64,000 nucleotides of DNA from Cryobacterium sp. PH31-L1 (GTDB lineage: Bacteria; Actinomycetota; Actinomycetes; Actinomycetales; Microbacteriaceae). Of the stretch, positions 24,401 to 32,258 are shown in pieces. The position numbers and the translations under genes were made by a program. The notes under the pieces were generated by a model, which saw nothing but the letters and a program-made list of their open reading frames with translations, did no database searches and had not been told where the DNA came from. The stretch spans positions 248,001 through 312,000 of the forward strand of contig NZ_JASISM010000003.1 in assembly GCF_030063145.1 (NCBI RefSeq), given 5' to 3'. Each line of letters starts with the position of its first letter. Position 1 is the stretch's first letter.

Positions 24401-27294
24401 GCATCAACGGCCAGTCGGTCTATAACGGCACCGCAGCCGTAGACCGGATCGCCGGCGGTAACGACAACGACACCTTCCTCGGCAACGAGGGCGACGACGT
24501 GATCGAGGGCAGTGGCGGCGATGATATTGCCCTGGGTGGTATCGGCAACGACCGGTTGACGGACTCTGCCGGCGCTGACGTTTCCAAGGGTGGTCCGGGT
24601 AACGACTACATCAACACCGGTATCGGCGACGACATCATGATGGGCGGTGACGGTCAGGACTTCACCAACGGTGGCGCCAACGACAACGAGACCTTCGCCG
24701 GACCGGGCAATGACTTCGTGCGCGCCGGTGATGGAGCGGATGCCGTGTTCGGTGACGGTGGCGATGACTGGATCCAGGGTGGCTCCGGCCAGGACCTGCT
24801 GATCGGTGATCACAGCGCTCCGTTCTTCGACGACCCCGCTCAGACCGCACCCGGCAACGACATTTTTGTCGGCCAGGTCGGTGAGAACGACTACGACGCT
24901 GAGGGTGGCGACGACATCATGACCAGCAACGCGGCCATCGATCGGTTCGCTGGTTCTGCCGGGTTCGACTGGGCTACCCACCAATACGACACGGTGGCGG
25001 CCGACGATGACATGAACATCAACAACAACCTCATCGGAGTTCCGCTGCCCGCCGTGGTCAACCGTGACCGCTGGCAGGAAGTGGAGTCCAACTCGGGTTC
25101 CGCGTTCAACGACGTGATCCGTGGTGACAACGCAGTGCCCAGCACCGTTGGTGGTGCCGGCTTCAGTGGCTGCGACGTACTCGACCAGGCCGGCATCAAC
25201 CGCATCAGTGGCCTGAGCACTCTCATCACACCATCGATGCTGACCGTCCCGCTCGCGGGAGTGGAAGCGCTCTCCCCGATGGGTGTCTGCCCGCTCGAGG
25301 GCAACGTCTGGGGCGATGGCAACATCCTCCTCGGCGGCCTCGGCAGTGACTCACTCGAGGGTCGTGGCGCCAACGACATCATCGACGGCGACCGGTACGT
25401 GCAGATTCGAATCAGCGTGCGTGATGACGCCGGTGTCGAGATCGGCAGCACCGACCTGATGGAGCGCCCGTACCTGGCTGGCAGCACCCACACCCTGGAA
25501 CAGGATGTCGCTGCCGGACTGGTGAACCCGGGCAATCTGGTCGCGGTTCGGGAGATCATCACTCCCACCGCTGCTCAGTCGGCCGGCAACATCGACTCCG
25601 CAGTGTTCTCGGGCCTGACCAGCGACTACGAGGTGACCACCCTGAATGCCGACGGCACTCCGGGCATCTTCGGAACCGCCGGAACGGTCACCACGGTGCT
25701 CGACAACCGCGGCACCGATGGCACAGACACCCTGCGCAACATCGAACGCCTGCAGTTCAGCGACACAGTGGCCCCGGGAACCCCCACCGCCGTCAACGCA
25801 GTTGCCGGTAATGGAACGGTAACTGTGGACTGGATCGCGTCGCCGGTCGGCATCCCCACCAGCTTCTCGGTGAAGGTGCTCGATGCTGCTGGAGCTCAGG
25901 TCGGCGCGCTGCTGCCCGCAGCCGGAACCGCGACCAGCCTGGTCGTCACCGGGCTGACCAACGGCTCCAGCTTCACCTTCCAGGTATCGGCGACAAACGC
26001 GGAGGGTTCGAGCGCATTCTCGGCTTCGTCCAACGCGGTGACACCGTCGGCACCGGCCGTGCTCGTCGTACCAGGCGCACCAACGATCGGAACCTCGGTC
26101 GCCGGTAATGCCCAGGTGACGGTGAACTGGACCGCTCCCGGCGCTGTAACCAACGCCCCGGCAGTCACTGGCTATCGCATCCGCACCTTCGTCGGTGCGG
26201 CCACGACGCCAGCGTTCAGCACGACGGTAGGGAACGTCACCACCCGCGTGATCACGCTGCTCACCAACGGCACCGGATACACCTTCGATGTCGCGGCGAT
26301 CAACTCGGTCGGCACCGGACCTGTCTCGGCTCGTTCGGTCTCGGTCACACCGACTGCACCAACGGTGCTGGTCGTGCCTGGCGCACCAACGATCGGAACC
26401 TCGGTCGCCGGTAACGCCTCGGTGACGGTGAACTGGACCGCCCCTGGCGCTGTTACTAACGCCCCAGCAGTCACGGGCTACGTGATTCGCACCTTCATCG
26501 GTGCTGGCACGACGCCAACGGGCAGCACAACGGTGGCGAACGTGACCACCCGGGTGATCACGGCACTAACGAATGGAACCGGGTACACCTTCGATGTCGC
26601 CGCGATCAACTCGGTCGGCACCGGAGCGGCATCCGCTCGTTCGGTCGCTGTCACGCCGCGCACGGAGTTCGTGCTCCCGACCGTGACAGCGCGCACCCCC
26701 GCAACGGGCGCTCGCTCGGTGAGTCAGACCGGTAACCTGACGGCAACGTTCAGCGAAGCGGTCACGGGAGTCAGCGGCACGACGTTCGTTCTTCGGCTCG
26801 GCACGACGGTGATCCCCGCCGTCGTGTCGTACAACGCCACGACTCGCGTCGCGACGCTGAACCCTAACGCAACCCTGCTCGCTGACCGCAGCTACACGGC
26901 CACCCTCTCGGGTATTCGTGACGTGGCGGGTAACACGATGGTGGCCAGTTCCTGGACCTTCATCACCGGACCGGCACCGACGATCACCGCCATCAGTCCC
27001 GCCGCGGGAGCGACGGGGGTGGGACGGTTGGTGAGCCCGACCGCGACATTCAGTGAAACCATCAGTGGATTCAGCGCAACGTCGGTCACGGTCACCCGAC
27101 CCGGCGCGACGATCGCCTCGACGTTGTCGTTCAACGCGACGACCCGAGTGCTGACGATCAACCCGAACGCCACCCTCCTCGCCAACACCACGTACACGGT
27201 GACCATCACCGGTGGCACTGGTGCTGTGCGAGACCTGGCTGGCAACCCGGTCGCGACCCGCACCTGGTCGTACACGACGGGAGCGGTCAACTAA
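21499..27294 (+). CDS. Secreted animal-type haem peroxidase with RTX calcium repeats, Fn3 and Ig-like domains
   Basis: 1931 residues from the ATG at 21499 (AGAGATAGGTG upstream). A signal peptide is visible: basic stretch to residue 40, hydrophobic 41-60, probable cleavage after ANA (~64). The peroxidase domain spans roughly 240-900. It has the distal His (H277) in FGQFFDHGVD, the segment VNENIGLTSIHQVFHSEHDR, and the proximal His (H637) in YRFGHSML. RTX nonapeptide-like calcium repeats follow (about 986-1105, with a short second block at 1274-1300), rich in GGxGxDxx. Three Fn3 modules come next (about 1425-1725) and two Ig-like (Big_5-type) modules complete it (1728-1931). There is no LPxTG anchor. 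The family includes MopA-type Mn(II)-oxidising peroxidases; the substrate here is not known. It is followed by a multicopper oxidase. Confidence 0.9.
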   Translation: MSRFEGQGIIRSTRNTTGMRGSPPPNGVGRPKSAFRKSTRIVAAGMAVVLYAVLGLSSAISANAAVAPVGQGFTVTTSDLAYILKQIKIAEAHAATATPANPCGTLVGSGPNQIPDRLSSYGLRTVDGSCNNLLPGRETYGAADELFPRLTTPVFNDADPITSSFPVGAPGPTSYKQKTGSVVDAQPREVSNLIVDQTATNPAAVAAAGFPVRTQNAVGKFPCTTDPDLTVDPPIVGVPAGCVPKYETLFIPNVTTDVGLSPPYNSLFTLFGQFFDHGVDQTVKGGGTVFVPLQADDPLIAGPDHNFATTADNLDPNLRFMVLTRAQNQPGVDGLLGTSDDVQDAANTDSPYVDQSQTYTSHPSHQLFLREYKNNTAGKPVNTGRLLGGPAGPTAGGMATWATVKAQAKDLLGLLLQDKDVLDIPQMAVDPYGNFIPGPARGLPMYVTPTGMVEGDIAAPVAVPANAIYFHTPFLTDIAHNAEPKPGLVADSNTTATADFASQPAGTYDDEMLDLHFIAGDGRVNENIGLTSIHQVFHSEHDRLVEEFKTTLSNDNTTAKGIAALAEWKLAAGADGWNGSRLFQAARFVTEMEYQHLVFEEFGRKVQPAIQPFHVYHTDLNPAVKAEFAHAVYRFGHSMLTETIARTNENGSGNDISLLKGFLNPIAYTDGGSAGQLTSEQAAGSVIMGMSDQVGNELDEFVTDTLRNNLLGLPLDLPTINMTRARSEGVPPLNEVRRQIHNATGDGQLAPYTSWADFGQNLKHPESLINFVAAYGTFPTITAESTMAGKRAAAKAVVDPGAGISPTPEAIDFMNSTAAYTNVETGLNTVDLWVGGLAENTNLFGGLLGSTFNFVFENQMTDLQNGDRFYYLNRTPGMNLRSQLEGNSFAEMMMRNTDAHSLKADSFGTADCKFQLANLAGTPAGYAASGASVADDLTTVDCDESLLLLRKPDGTIQYRAVNTVDPVGINGQSVYNGTAAVDRIAGGNDNDTFLGNEGDDVIEGSGGDDIALGGIGNDRLTDSAGADVSKGGPGNDYINTGIGDDIMMGGDGQDFTNGGANDNETFAGPGNDFVRAGDGADAVFGDGGDDWIQGGSGQDLLIGDHSAPFFDDPAQTAPGNDIFVGQVGENDYDAEGGDDIMTSNAAIDRFAGSAGFDWATHQYDTVAADDDMNINNNLIGVPLPAVVNRDRWQEVESNSGSAFNDVIRGDNAVPSTVGGAGFSGCDVLDQAGINRISGLSTLITPSMLTVPLAGVEALSPMGVCPLEGNVWGDGNILLGGLGSDSLEGRGANDIIDGDRYVQIRISVRDDAGVEIGSTDLMERPYLAGSTHTLEQDVAAGLVNPGNLVAVREIITPTAAQSAGNIDSAVFSGLTSDYEVTTLNADGTPGIFGTAGTVTTVLDNRGTDGTDTLRNIERLQFSDTVAPGTPTAVNAVAGNGTVTVDWIASPVGIPTSFSVKVLDAAGAQVGALLPAAGTATSLVVTGLTNGSSFTFQVSATNAEGSSAFSASSNAVTPSAPAVLVVPGAPTIGTSVAGNAQVTVNWTAPGAVTNAPAVTGYRIRTFVGAATTPAFSTTVGNVTTRVITLLTNGTGYTFDVAAINSVGTGPVSARSVSVTPTAPTVLVVPGAPTIGTSVAGNASVTVNWTAPGAVTNAPAVTGYVIRTFIGAGTTPTGSTTVANVTTRVITALTNGTGYTFDVAAINSVGTGAASARSVAVTPRTEFVLPTVTARTPATGARSVSQTGNLTATFSEAVTGVSGTTFVLRLGTTVIPAVVSYNATTRVATLNPNATLLADRSYTATLSGIRDVAGNTMVASSWTFITGPAPTITAISPAAGATGVGRLVSPTATFSETISGFSATSVTVTRPGATIASTLSFNATTRVLTINPNATLLANTTYTVTITGGTGAVRDLAGNPVATRTWSYTTGAVN
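26059..26670 (+). repeat. Two tandem 306-bp repeats coding for Fn3 modules
   Basis: Unit 1 (26059-26364) and unit 2 (26365-26670) are nearly identical at the DNA level over long stretches, for example at GGCGCACCAACGATCGGAAC. Both encode a 102-residue Fn3 module beginning VLVVPGAPTIGTSVAGNA. The preceding Fn3 module is diverged. A recent internal duplication is likely, with potential for copy-number change. Confidence 0.85.
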
Positions 27295-27312
27295 AACAAG
27301 CACCTGCATAGC

Positions 27313-27345
27313 CCGGCCGGCGTCTCGCGTTGAGTCGCCGGCCGG
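27313..27345 (+). terminator. Hairpin after the peroxidase gene
   Basis: CCGGCCGGCG, 13-base loop, CGCCGGCCGG, then TTCCCCC. A perfect 10-bp stem 19 bp after the peroxidase stop and 55 bp before the multicopper oxidase start. It could terminate, or partly attenuate, read-through into the next gene. Confidence 0.65.
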
Positions 27346-27400
27346 TTCCCCCACACGTTGCAGCACCCGATTACCAGTGAAAAGCCTTTAAGGAGAGGTC

Positions 27401-29089
27401 ATGACATCACGCAGGGAAGTCTTGCAGTTGGGCGCATTCGGTGCGCTCGGCTTGGCCGGAATGCAGGGAAACGACAACCCCGTTCCGACGGTTCCCCTGA
27501 TCACGCAGAGCCAGCTCGCCCCCCAGAACATGCCAGTGCCCTACGCCGGCGTTTTTCGCCGTCCGCCGGTACTCGCACCGTACGAAACGGGTTTCGATGC
27601 CGGCGACCCGGAACGACCATACGCCTACTACTCACTCACCCAAAAACTCGGTCAGGCCCAGTTCATGCCCGGGCTCTCGACGACGATCGCCGGCTACAAC
27701 GGCATGTTTCCCGGGCCCACCATCCGCGCCGTTCAGGGCACCCGGTGCGAGCTGCGCATTCGCAATGCCCTGCCGGCAACGGGGCTGCTGCACGCCAACG
27801 CCTTTCGCACGGTGACTCACCTGCATGGCTCGGCGTCGCTGCCGCAGTACGACGGCTACGCCAACGACTTCACCGCTCCCGGCAAGGTGAAGACCTACCA
27901 TTACCCGAACTGGCAGACCGCGCGCACCCTGTGGTATCACGACCACAACCACCACCTCACCGCGCAAAACGTCTACTCGGGGCTCGCGGCGTTTTATCCC
28001 CTGTCTGACCGCTACGAGCAAGGGCAGTTGCCACAGGGTGAGTTTGATGTTCCACTGATGATTTCCGACGTCATGTTCAAGGCGGATGGATCGCTGGGCT
28101 ACAACGACAATTCCCATAATGGGTTGTGGGGCGACATCATCATGGTCAACGGGGTGCCTTGGCCGACCATGACGGTCAAGCCGCGCATCTATCGCTTTCG
28201 GGTGTTGGACGCCTCGGTCTCCCGCTCGTACCGGCCCACCCTGTCGACCGGCGACCCGGTGTATGTCGTTGGCACCGACGCCGGGATGACCCCGATCGTG
28301 CAGCCCGTCGCTTCCTGGCGCCAGGGCAACGCCGAACGTTATGAAATTCTGATCGATTTCAGAAAGTATCGGGTCGGTCAGAAGATCGACCTGAAAAACC
28401 TCAGCAACAAGAACAACGTCAACTTCGCAAATACCGACAAGATCATGCGGTTTGAGGTCGTGGCCGACTCGGGTTCCGGCCAGGGCAGCATCTCAGCAAT
28501 TCCGACGACCCTCGACGACGGCGGAGCGCTCAACCCGGACCGCGGCGGCATCGCCACCATGGACCTGACCCCAGCCATGGCCAAGGCCAAGCGCGAACTG
28601 AGGGTGGAGAAGACCAACGGAATCTGGAAGATCAACGGGGTCACCTGGGACGACGTCGCGGCCTCCCGGTTCACCAAGTTGTTCGCCAATCCGCAGCCCT
28701 ACGATGTGGAACAGTGGACCATTATCAATGCCTCCGGCGGCTGGTTCCACCCCCTGCACATCCACCTGATCGACGCCAAGATCATCGCGCGCAACACCAA
28801 CGGCGGCAAACCGTTCGCTTGGGAAAATGGTCCGAAAGACGTGTTCTATGCCGGCGAGAACGAGTCGATCACGGCGCTCATGCAGTTCGACACCGGAAAC
28901 GACGCCGGTGGCCGCTACATGATTCACTGTCACAACCTGGTGCACGAGGACCACGACATGATGGTGCAGTTCGCGGTCGGCGACTACCGGGTGAACGACC
29001 CGATCAACTCCGATCCTTCCTATGCGGATACCATGCCGCTTGATGCCTACCCGTCGGTTTACCTGCCGGGATACCCGGCCGGTACCTGA
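27401..29089 (+). CDS. Tat-exported multicopper oxidase
   Basis: 562 residues from the ATG at 27401, with AAGGAGAGG upstream. The N-terminus MTSRREVLQLGAFGALGLAG is a twin-arginine signal (SRREVL). Copper-binding motifs are complete: HLHGSASLP with following DGYAND; WYHDHNHHLT (H180 region); WFHPLHIHLID (~448); and HCHNLVHEDHDMM (H509-C510-H511, with a Met axial ligand for the type 1 copper). The cupredoxin-domain layout is CotA/bilirubin-oxidase-like. Such enzymes oxidise phenols, metals or bilirubin with O2 reduced to water. It sits directly behind the secreted peroxidase and overlaps the following lipoprotein gene as TGATG, so co-expression is likely. Confidence 0.92.
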   Translation: MTSRREVLQLGAFGALGLAGMQGNDNPVPTVPLITQSQLAPQNMPVPYAGVFRRPPVLAPYETGFDAGDPERPYAYYSLTQKLGQAQFMPGLSTTIAGYNGMFPGPTIRAVQGTRCELRIRNALPATGLLHANAFRTVTHLHGSASLPQYDGYANDFTAPGKVKTYHYPNWQTARTLWYHDHNHHLTAQNVYSGLAAFYPLSDRYEQGQLPQGEFDVPLMISDVMFKADGSLGYNDNSHNGLWGDIIMVNGVPWPTMTVKPRIYRFRVLDASVSRSYRPTLSTGDPVYVVGTDAGMTPIVQPVASWRQGNAERYEILIDFRKYRVGQKIDLKNLSNKNNVNFANTDKIMRFEVVADSGSGQGSISAIPTTLDDGGALNPDRGGIATMDLTPAMAKAKRELRVEKTNGIWKINGVTWDDVAASRFTKLFANPQPYDVEQWTIINASGGWFHPLHIHLIDAKIIARNTNGGKPFAWENGPKDVFYAGENESITALMQFDTGNDAGGRYMIHCHNLVHEDHDMMVQFAVGDYRVNDPINSDPSYADTMPLDAYPSVYLPGYPAGT

Positions 29090-30051
29090 TGTTTCACGGA
29101 CCACGCCGGGCCCCGGCAGCGCCACTGCTCCTCGCACTGCTCTGCGTTGGATTACTCAGCAGCGCAGTCCTGAGCGGCTGCACCGCCGGGGCTTCGGCCT
29201 CCCCGCCCGGAGGCTCTCCGACGGCGACGGCCGCTGAAGACGACGTCGGGGTCGATATCGGCAATGGCCGGCCGACCGTGAGCTTCGACGGGCCGATGGT
29301 GCGTCGACGCGTGGTGCTCGCCGTTGAAGCGGATGCTGACCCGCCCGCGTTGCGCGCGCGGCTGGAACAACGGGCATCCGCTGCCCAGCTGGTGCTCGCC
29401 GATATCTCGCCCGACGTCCTGCCAGCCGGGGTGCTCGAACAGGGCGTGCCCCAGCTGACCGAGCTGCTGTCGATGGGGGCGACCGAGGACCAGGCGCGCA
29501 CTCTCCTCTCAAGCACTGGACCGACCAACGATCAGTACTTCGTGCTCAGCGTGCTCGTACACGATCTGCGTTTTGCGGTGAGCTCGGCCGACCCGGTGGC
29601 GCTGGCCGACGCGATTGCGCGGGAAGGCATCCTCTCGGATGCGCTCGGTAATTACGGCACGACGGTGGACGCCAACACACTGAACGTGACCTATCTGGGG
29701 GCTCTGCTCGGCGATGATGTGGTCAATGCCGTGCGCAACGGAATGGCGCGCGCTGCGGGGCTGACGGCCGATCAGGTGCGCGTTACGGCCGGGACACTGG
29801 GTGGGGCCGGCGTTGACATGGCCACGGAACCCGAACCGGCCCAGGTCGCCATTGCGGAGAACGGCTCCGGGCACGGGCATGATGCGACCGCTGCGACGGC
29901 CGCCCCGACCCAGCTGAGCGTCAACGTCCGGCTGCTCTATGGCATCGGTCTGGCCATACTGCTGCTGGCCTCGGCGACAATCGTGCTGTGGGCGACTCGT
30001 CGGCGCGTGCCGGCTAGCGAGATCGAACCGGAGCCACGCGATCGAGAGTAG
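29089..30051 (+). CDS. Lipoprotein with a C-terminal membrane segment, function unknown
   Basis: 320 residues. Lipobox LSGC ends the N-terminal signal (hydrophobic ~12-27, Cys ~31). A second hydrophobic segment near the C-terminus (LLYGIGLAILLLASATIVLW, ~285-305) is followed by a basic RRR stop-transfer. The extracytoplasmic part (~35-280) has no recognised fold; it is Ala/Asp-rich with short helical stretches. The gene starts within the stop of the multicopper oxidase (TGATG), implying a shared job such as tethering or copper handling at the membrane surface; this is inference. Its last 38 bp overlap the convergent histidine kinase gene. Confidence 0.75.
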   Translation: MFHGPRRAPAAPLLLALLCVGLLSSAVLSGCTAGASASPPGGSPTATAAEDDVGVDIGNGRPTVSFDGPMVRRRVVLAVEADADPPALRARLEQRASAAQLVLADISPDVLPAGVLEQGVPQLTELLSMGATEDQARTLLSSTGPTNDQYFVLSVLVHDLRFAVSSADPVALADAIAREGILSDALGNYGTTVDANTLNVTYLGALLGDDVVNAVRNGMARAAGLTADQVRVTAGTLGGAGVDMATEPEPAQVAIAENGSGHGHDATAATAAPTQLSVNVRLLYGIGLAILLLASATIVLWATRRRVPASEIEPEPRDRE

Positions 30052-31369
30052 CCATGACGGAGGTGCCACCGCCCATCCAGGAACGCACTTCGAGCGAGCC
30101 ACCGGCAACGTGAATGGTGTCCCGCATGATGCGCAGCCCGAGATGGTTGACGGGGGCACCCGCGCTTAAATCGAACCCGCAGCCGTTGTCGTGAATGAGC
30201 AAAATGGTGCGGTCGTCGTCCTGCAACAGGGTGAGCTCGAGAACACCAGCCCTGGCGTGCTTCACTGTGTTAGCGAGCACCTCGCGGGCGACCCGATAGA
30301 ACATTGCGGCACGGTCGCGATCGAGGTCGCAGTTGGCCGGCACGTGAAGTTTGACCTCGATCCCCTGCTCGAGCAGCGGAGCGGTGAGGCGTGTGAGGGC
30401 GGCCGGCAGCCCCAGCTCTTCGAGGTCGGGCGGGTACAGCTCGGTAGTCATCGCCCGCAGCGTACGCACGTTCTTCTGCAGGATGGCTTTGGCCTGGCCG
30501 AACAGTGCCCGGTTCTCCGGTGCGGAGTGCCGCTCCTCGGCTTCGAGGGCATAGGACAGCCCGGCTAGGTCCTGAATGACCTCGTCGTGCAGGTCGCGCG
30601 CAATGCGCTGGCGCTCCAAGTCGGAGGCATCGATAGCGTGCTGCAAAAGCTTGCGCTTGGTGGACTGGTGATTTTGAATGCGCCGGGCCAGCTGCACGGC
30701 CGGTATGAGTTGCGCCAGCTGCAGAGCTCCGAGCGACAGCAGGAAGGCCGGGATGAGGCCGAGAAGTACGGTGTCTTGCTCATGGCGCAGGGCATCGTCG
30801 TTGAAATAGGCCTCGAGGATGAAAGCGTTGCCATTGCTCGCGATCGACCGCACGTAGACCTCGACAAGTTCACCCGAATCGGTCTCATACAGGTCGTCGG
30901 GGGCTGTTTGCGTCTCGAGGGTGGCGCGGCCCGTGCCGCCGGCCAGTAGCTCCGGTGCCCAACTGGGGAGGGAGAAATTCTGGCCGACGAGCAGGGGCAG
31001 ATCGGAGTAGACAATTTTTCCCTTGGCGTCCCAGACCTTGATGCGCACGAGCGACCCATCGGCGAGGCGGGGGGCCAATCGTTCGTCGAGGCGCCGAGTG
31101 GATCCCGGATCGCCGGCCAGGACGCCGTCAGTGATCAGCGGACCGAGTGAGTAGTCAGCCAGACGCTGGGTCTGCAACACCGCGTTGGCCATCGCGTTGG
31201 CCTCGGACTGCGCGCGCACCCAGAGGGCGACAGGCACGGCGACCAGCACCAGGGCAACGAGTCCCATGAGCAGAAAACGCTGCACTGCAGCGCGAACCTC
31301 GGAGCGTTCGGCGGCCTGATACTCGTCGTGCCGCTTCTGGAGCGACGAGCCCGGCCGCCTTCTAGACAT
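30014..31369 (-). CDS. NarL-type sensor histidine kinase
   Basis: 451 residues from the ATG at 31369, which overlaps the response regulator stop. TM1 about 30-52, extracytoplasmic sensor about 55-180, and TM2 about 185-210. The HisKA_3 dimerisation helix has the phosphoacceptor in ERQRIARDLHDEVIQDLAGL. The HATPase_c domain has the N-box REVLANTVKHARAG, the G1 box DNGCGFDL and HLGLRIMRD. The sensor region (with TQTAPDDLYETDSG) is not recognised. The gene is convergent to, and overlaps by 38 bp, the lipoprotein gene of the peroxidase/multicopper oxidase block, so it probably senses a state linked to that block. Confidence 0.9.
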   Translation of the reverse strand: MSRRRPGSSLQKRHDEYQAAERSEVRAAVQRFLLMGLVALVLVAVPVALWVRAQSEANAMANAVLQTQRLADYSLGPLITDGVLAGDPGSTRRLDERLAPRLADGSLVRIKVWDAKGKIVYSDLPLLVGQNFSLPSWAPELLAGGTGRATLETQTAPDDLYETDSGELVEVYVRSIASNGNAFILEAYFNDDALRHEQDTVLLGLIPAFLLSLGALQLAQLIPAVQLARRIQNHQSTKRKLLQHAIDASDLERQRIARDLHDEVIQDLAGLSYALEAEERHSAPENRALFGQAKAILQKNVRTLRAMTTELYPPDLEELGLPAALTRLTAPLLEQGIEVKLHVPANCDLDRDRAAMFYRVAREVLANTVKHARAGVLELTLLQDDDRTILLIHDNGCGFDLSAGAPVNHLGLRIMRDTIHVAGGSLEVRSWMGGGTSVMATLDRVAPVRSR

Positions 31370-32105
31370 GCTGCGCCGGCACCAGACCGAGTCGGGTGGC
31401 AATCACGACGGCCTCGAGCTGCGAGTGCGCGCCGAGCTTGCCGAGGATGGCTTTGACGTAACCACGGCAGGTGTTCTCGGAAATTCCGAGGACCTTCGCG
31501 TTGGCCCGCACGTCGGAGCCCTCGCCCATCAGCCGGAGCACGGCGAGCTCACGCTTGGTGAGATCGGGAAACGGGATCTCCTCGCTGTGCTGGCGACGCC
31601 TGGCGCTCAACAGGCTGACGAGGGACGGGTGCACGATGAATCCACCGATGCGCGCGTGCCGCAGGGTATCGAGCACCGTCGCGAGGGAGCCGTCTTTGGG
31701 CAGGAAGGCGCAGACCCCGATCGCGGCGGCCTGCTCGAGAGCCTCGAGCGCGGGGTCGCCGGTGAGGATGACAATTCGGGTACGGGGAGCGCGGGCGAGG
31801 ATGGCTGTGGCCGCGACAAGACCGCTGCCGTCGGGCAGGTGATAGTCCATCACGACGACGTCGGGGGCCAATTCCAGGCAGGCGGCGATGCCCGTGGCCA
31901 CGCTGTTGGCCGAGCCGACGCTGCACAAATCGGGTTCGCGATTGAGCGAACCAGTGAGAAGCTCGGCGAAGGTGGTGTGGTCGTCGACGATGAGAATACG
32001 AATTTGCCCCAGCGGTGTTGTGTCGACCGTGATGGATCCGGGCTGTGACGCGGTCGCGGTGGTCCCCTGCGCGTTGGGTTCGATGGGGGACAGCTGCGGG
32101 GTCAT
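31362..32105 (-). CDS. NarL/LuxR-family response regulator
   Basis: 247 residues from the ATG at 32105, with AGAGAGG upstream. A disordered N-terminal tail (~1-35) precedes the receiver domain: acidic pair in ILIVDDHTTF, phosphoacceptor Asp in VVVMDYHLPDGSG, Thr in LTGDP and Lys in FLPKDGS. The C-terminal LuxR helix-turn-helix contains LTKRELAVLRLMGEG and LGISENTCRGYVKAIL. It is co-transcribed with the sensor kinase (8-bp overlap). Its targets are unknown; the neighbouring secreted oxidoreductases or the SARP gene are the likely ones. Confidence 0.9.
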   Translation of the reverse strand: MTPQLSPIEPNAQGTTATASQPGSITVDTTPLGQIRILIVDDHTTFAELLTGSLNREPDLCSVGSANSVATGIAACLELAPDVVVMDYHLPDGSGLVAATAILARAPRTRIVILTGDPALEALEQAAAIGVCAFLPKDGSLATVLDTLRHARIGGFIVHPSLVSLLSARRRQHSEEIPFPDLTKRELAVLRLMGEGSDVRANAKVLGISENTCRGYVKAILGKLGAHSQLEAVVIATRLGLVPAQHV

Positions 32106-32258
32106 GCGCGGGGACCTCTCTGCCCGTTCCTGAGCCTCGATGCTGGCGGAGCGCACCGTGCTATTCCGATAGGCGAGACAAGTATCAGTACAACCTGAGT
32201 ATTTGTCGAGTCCTGTCGCTTTGGTCCCCCATGTGGTAGGGCGACTGGCACGGCCGGA

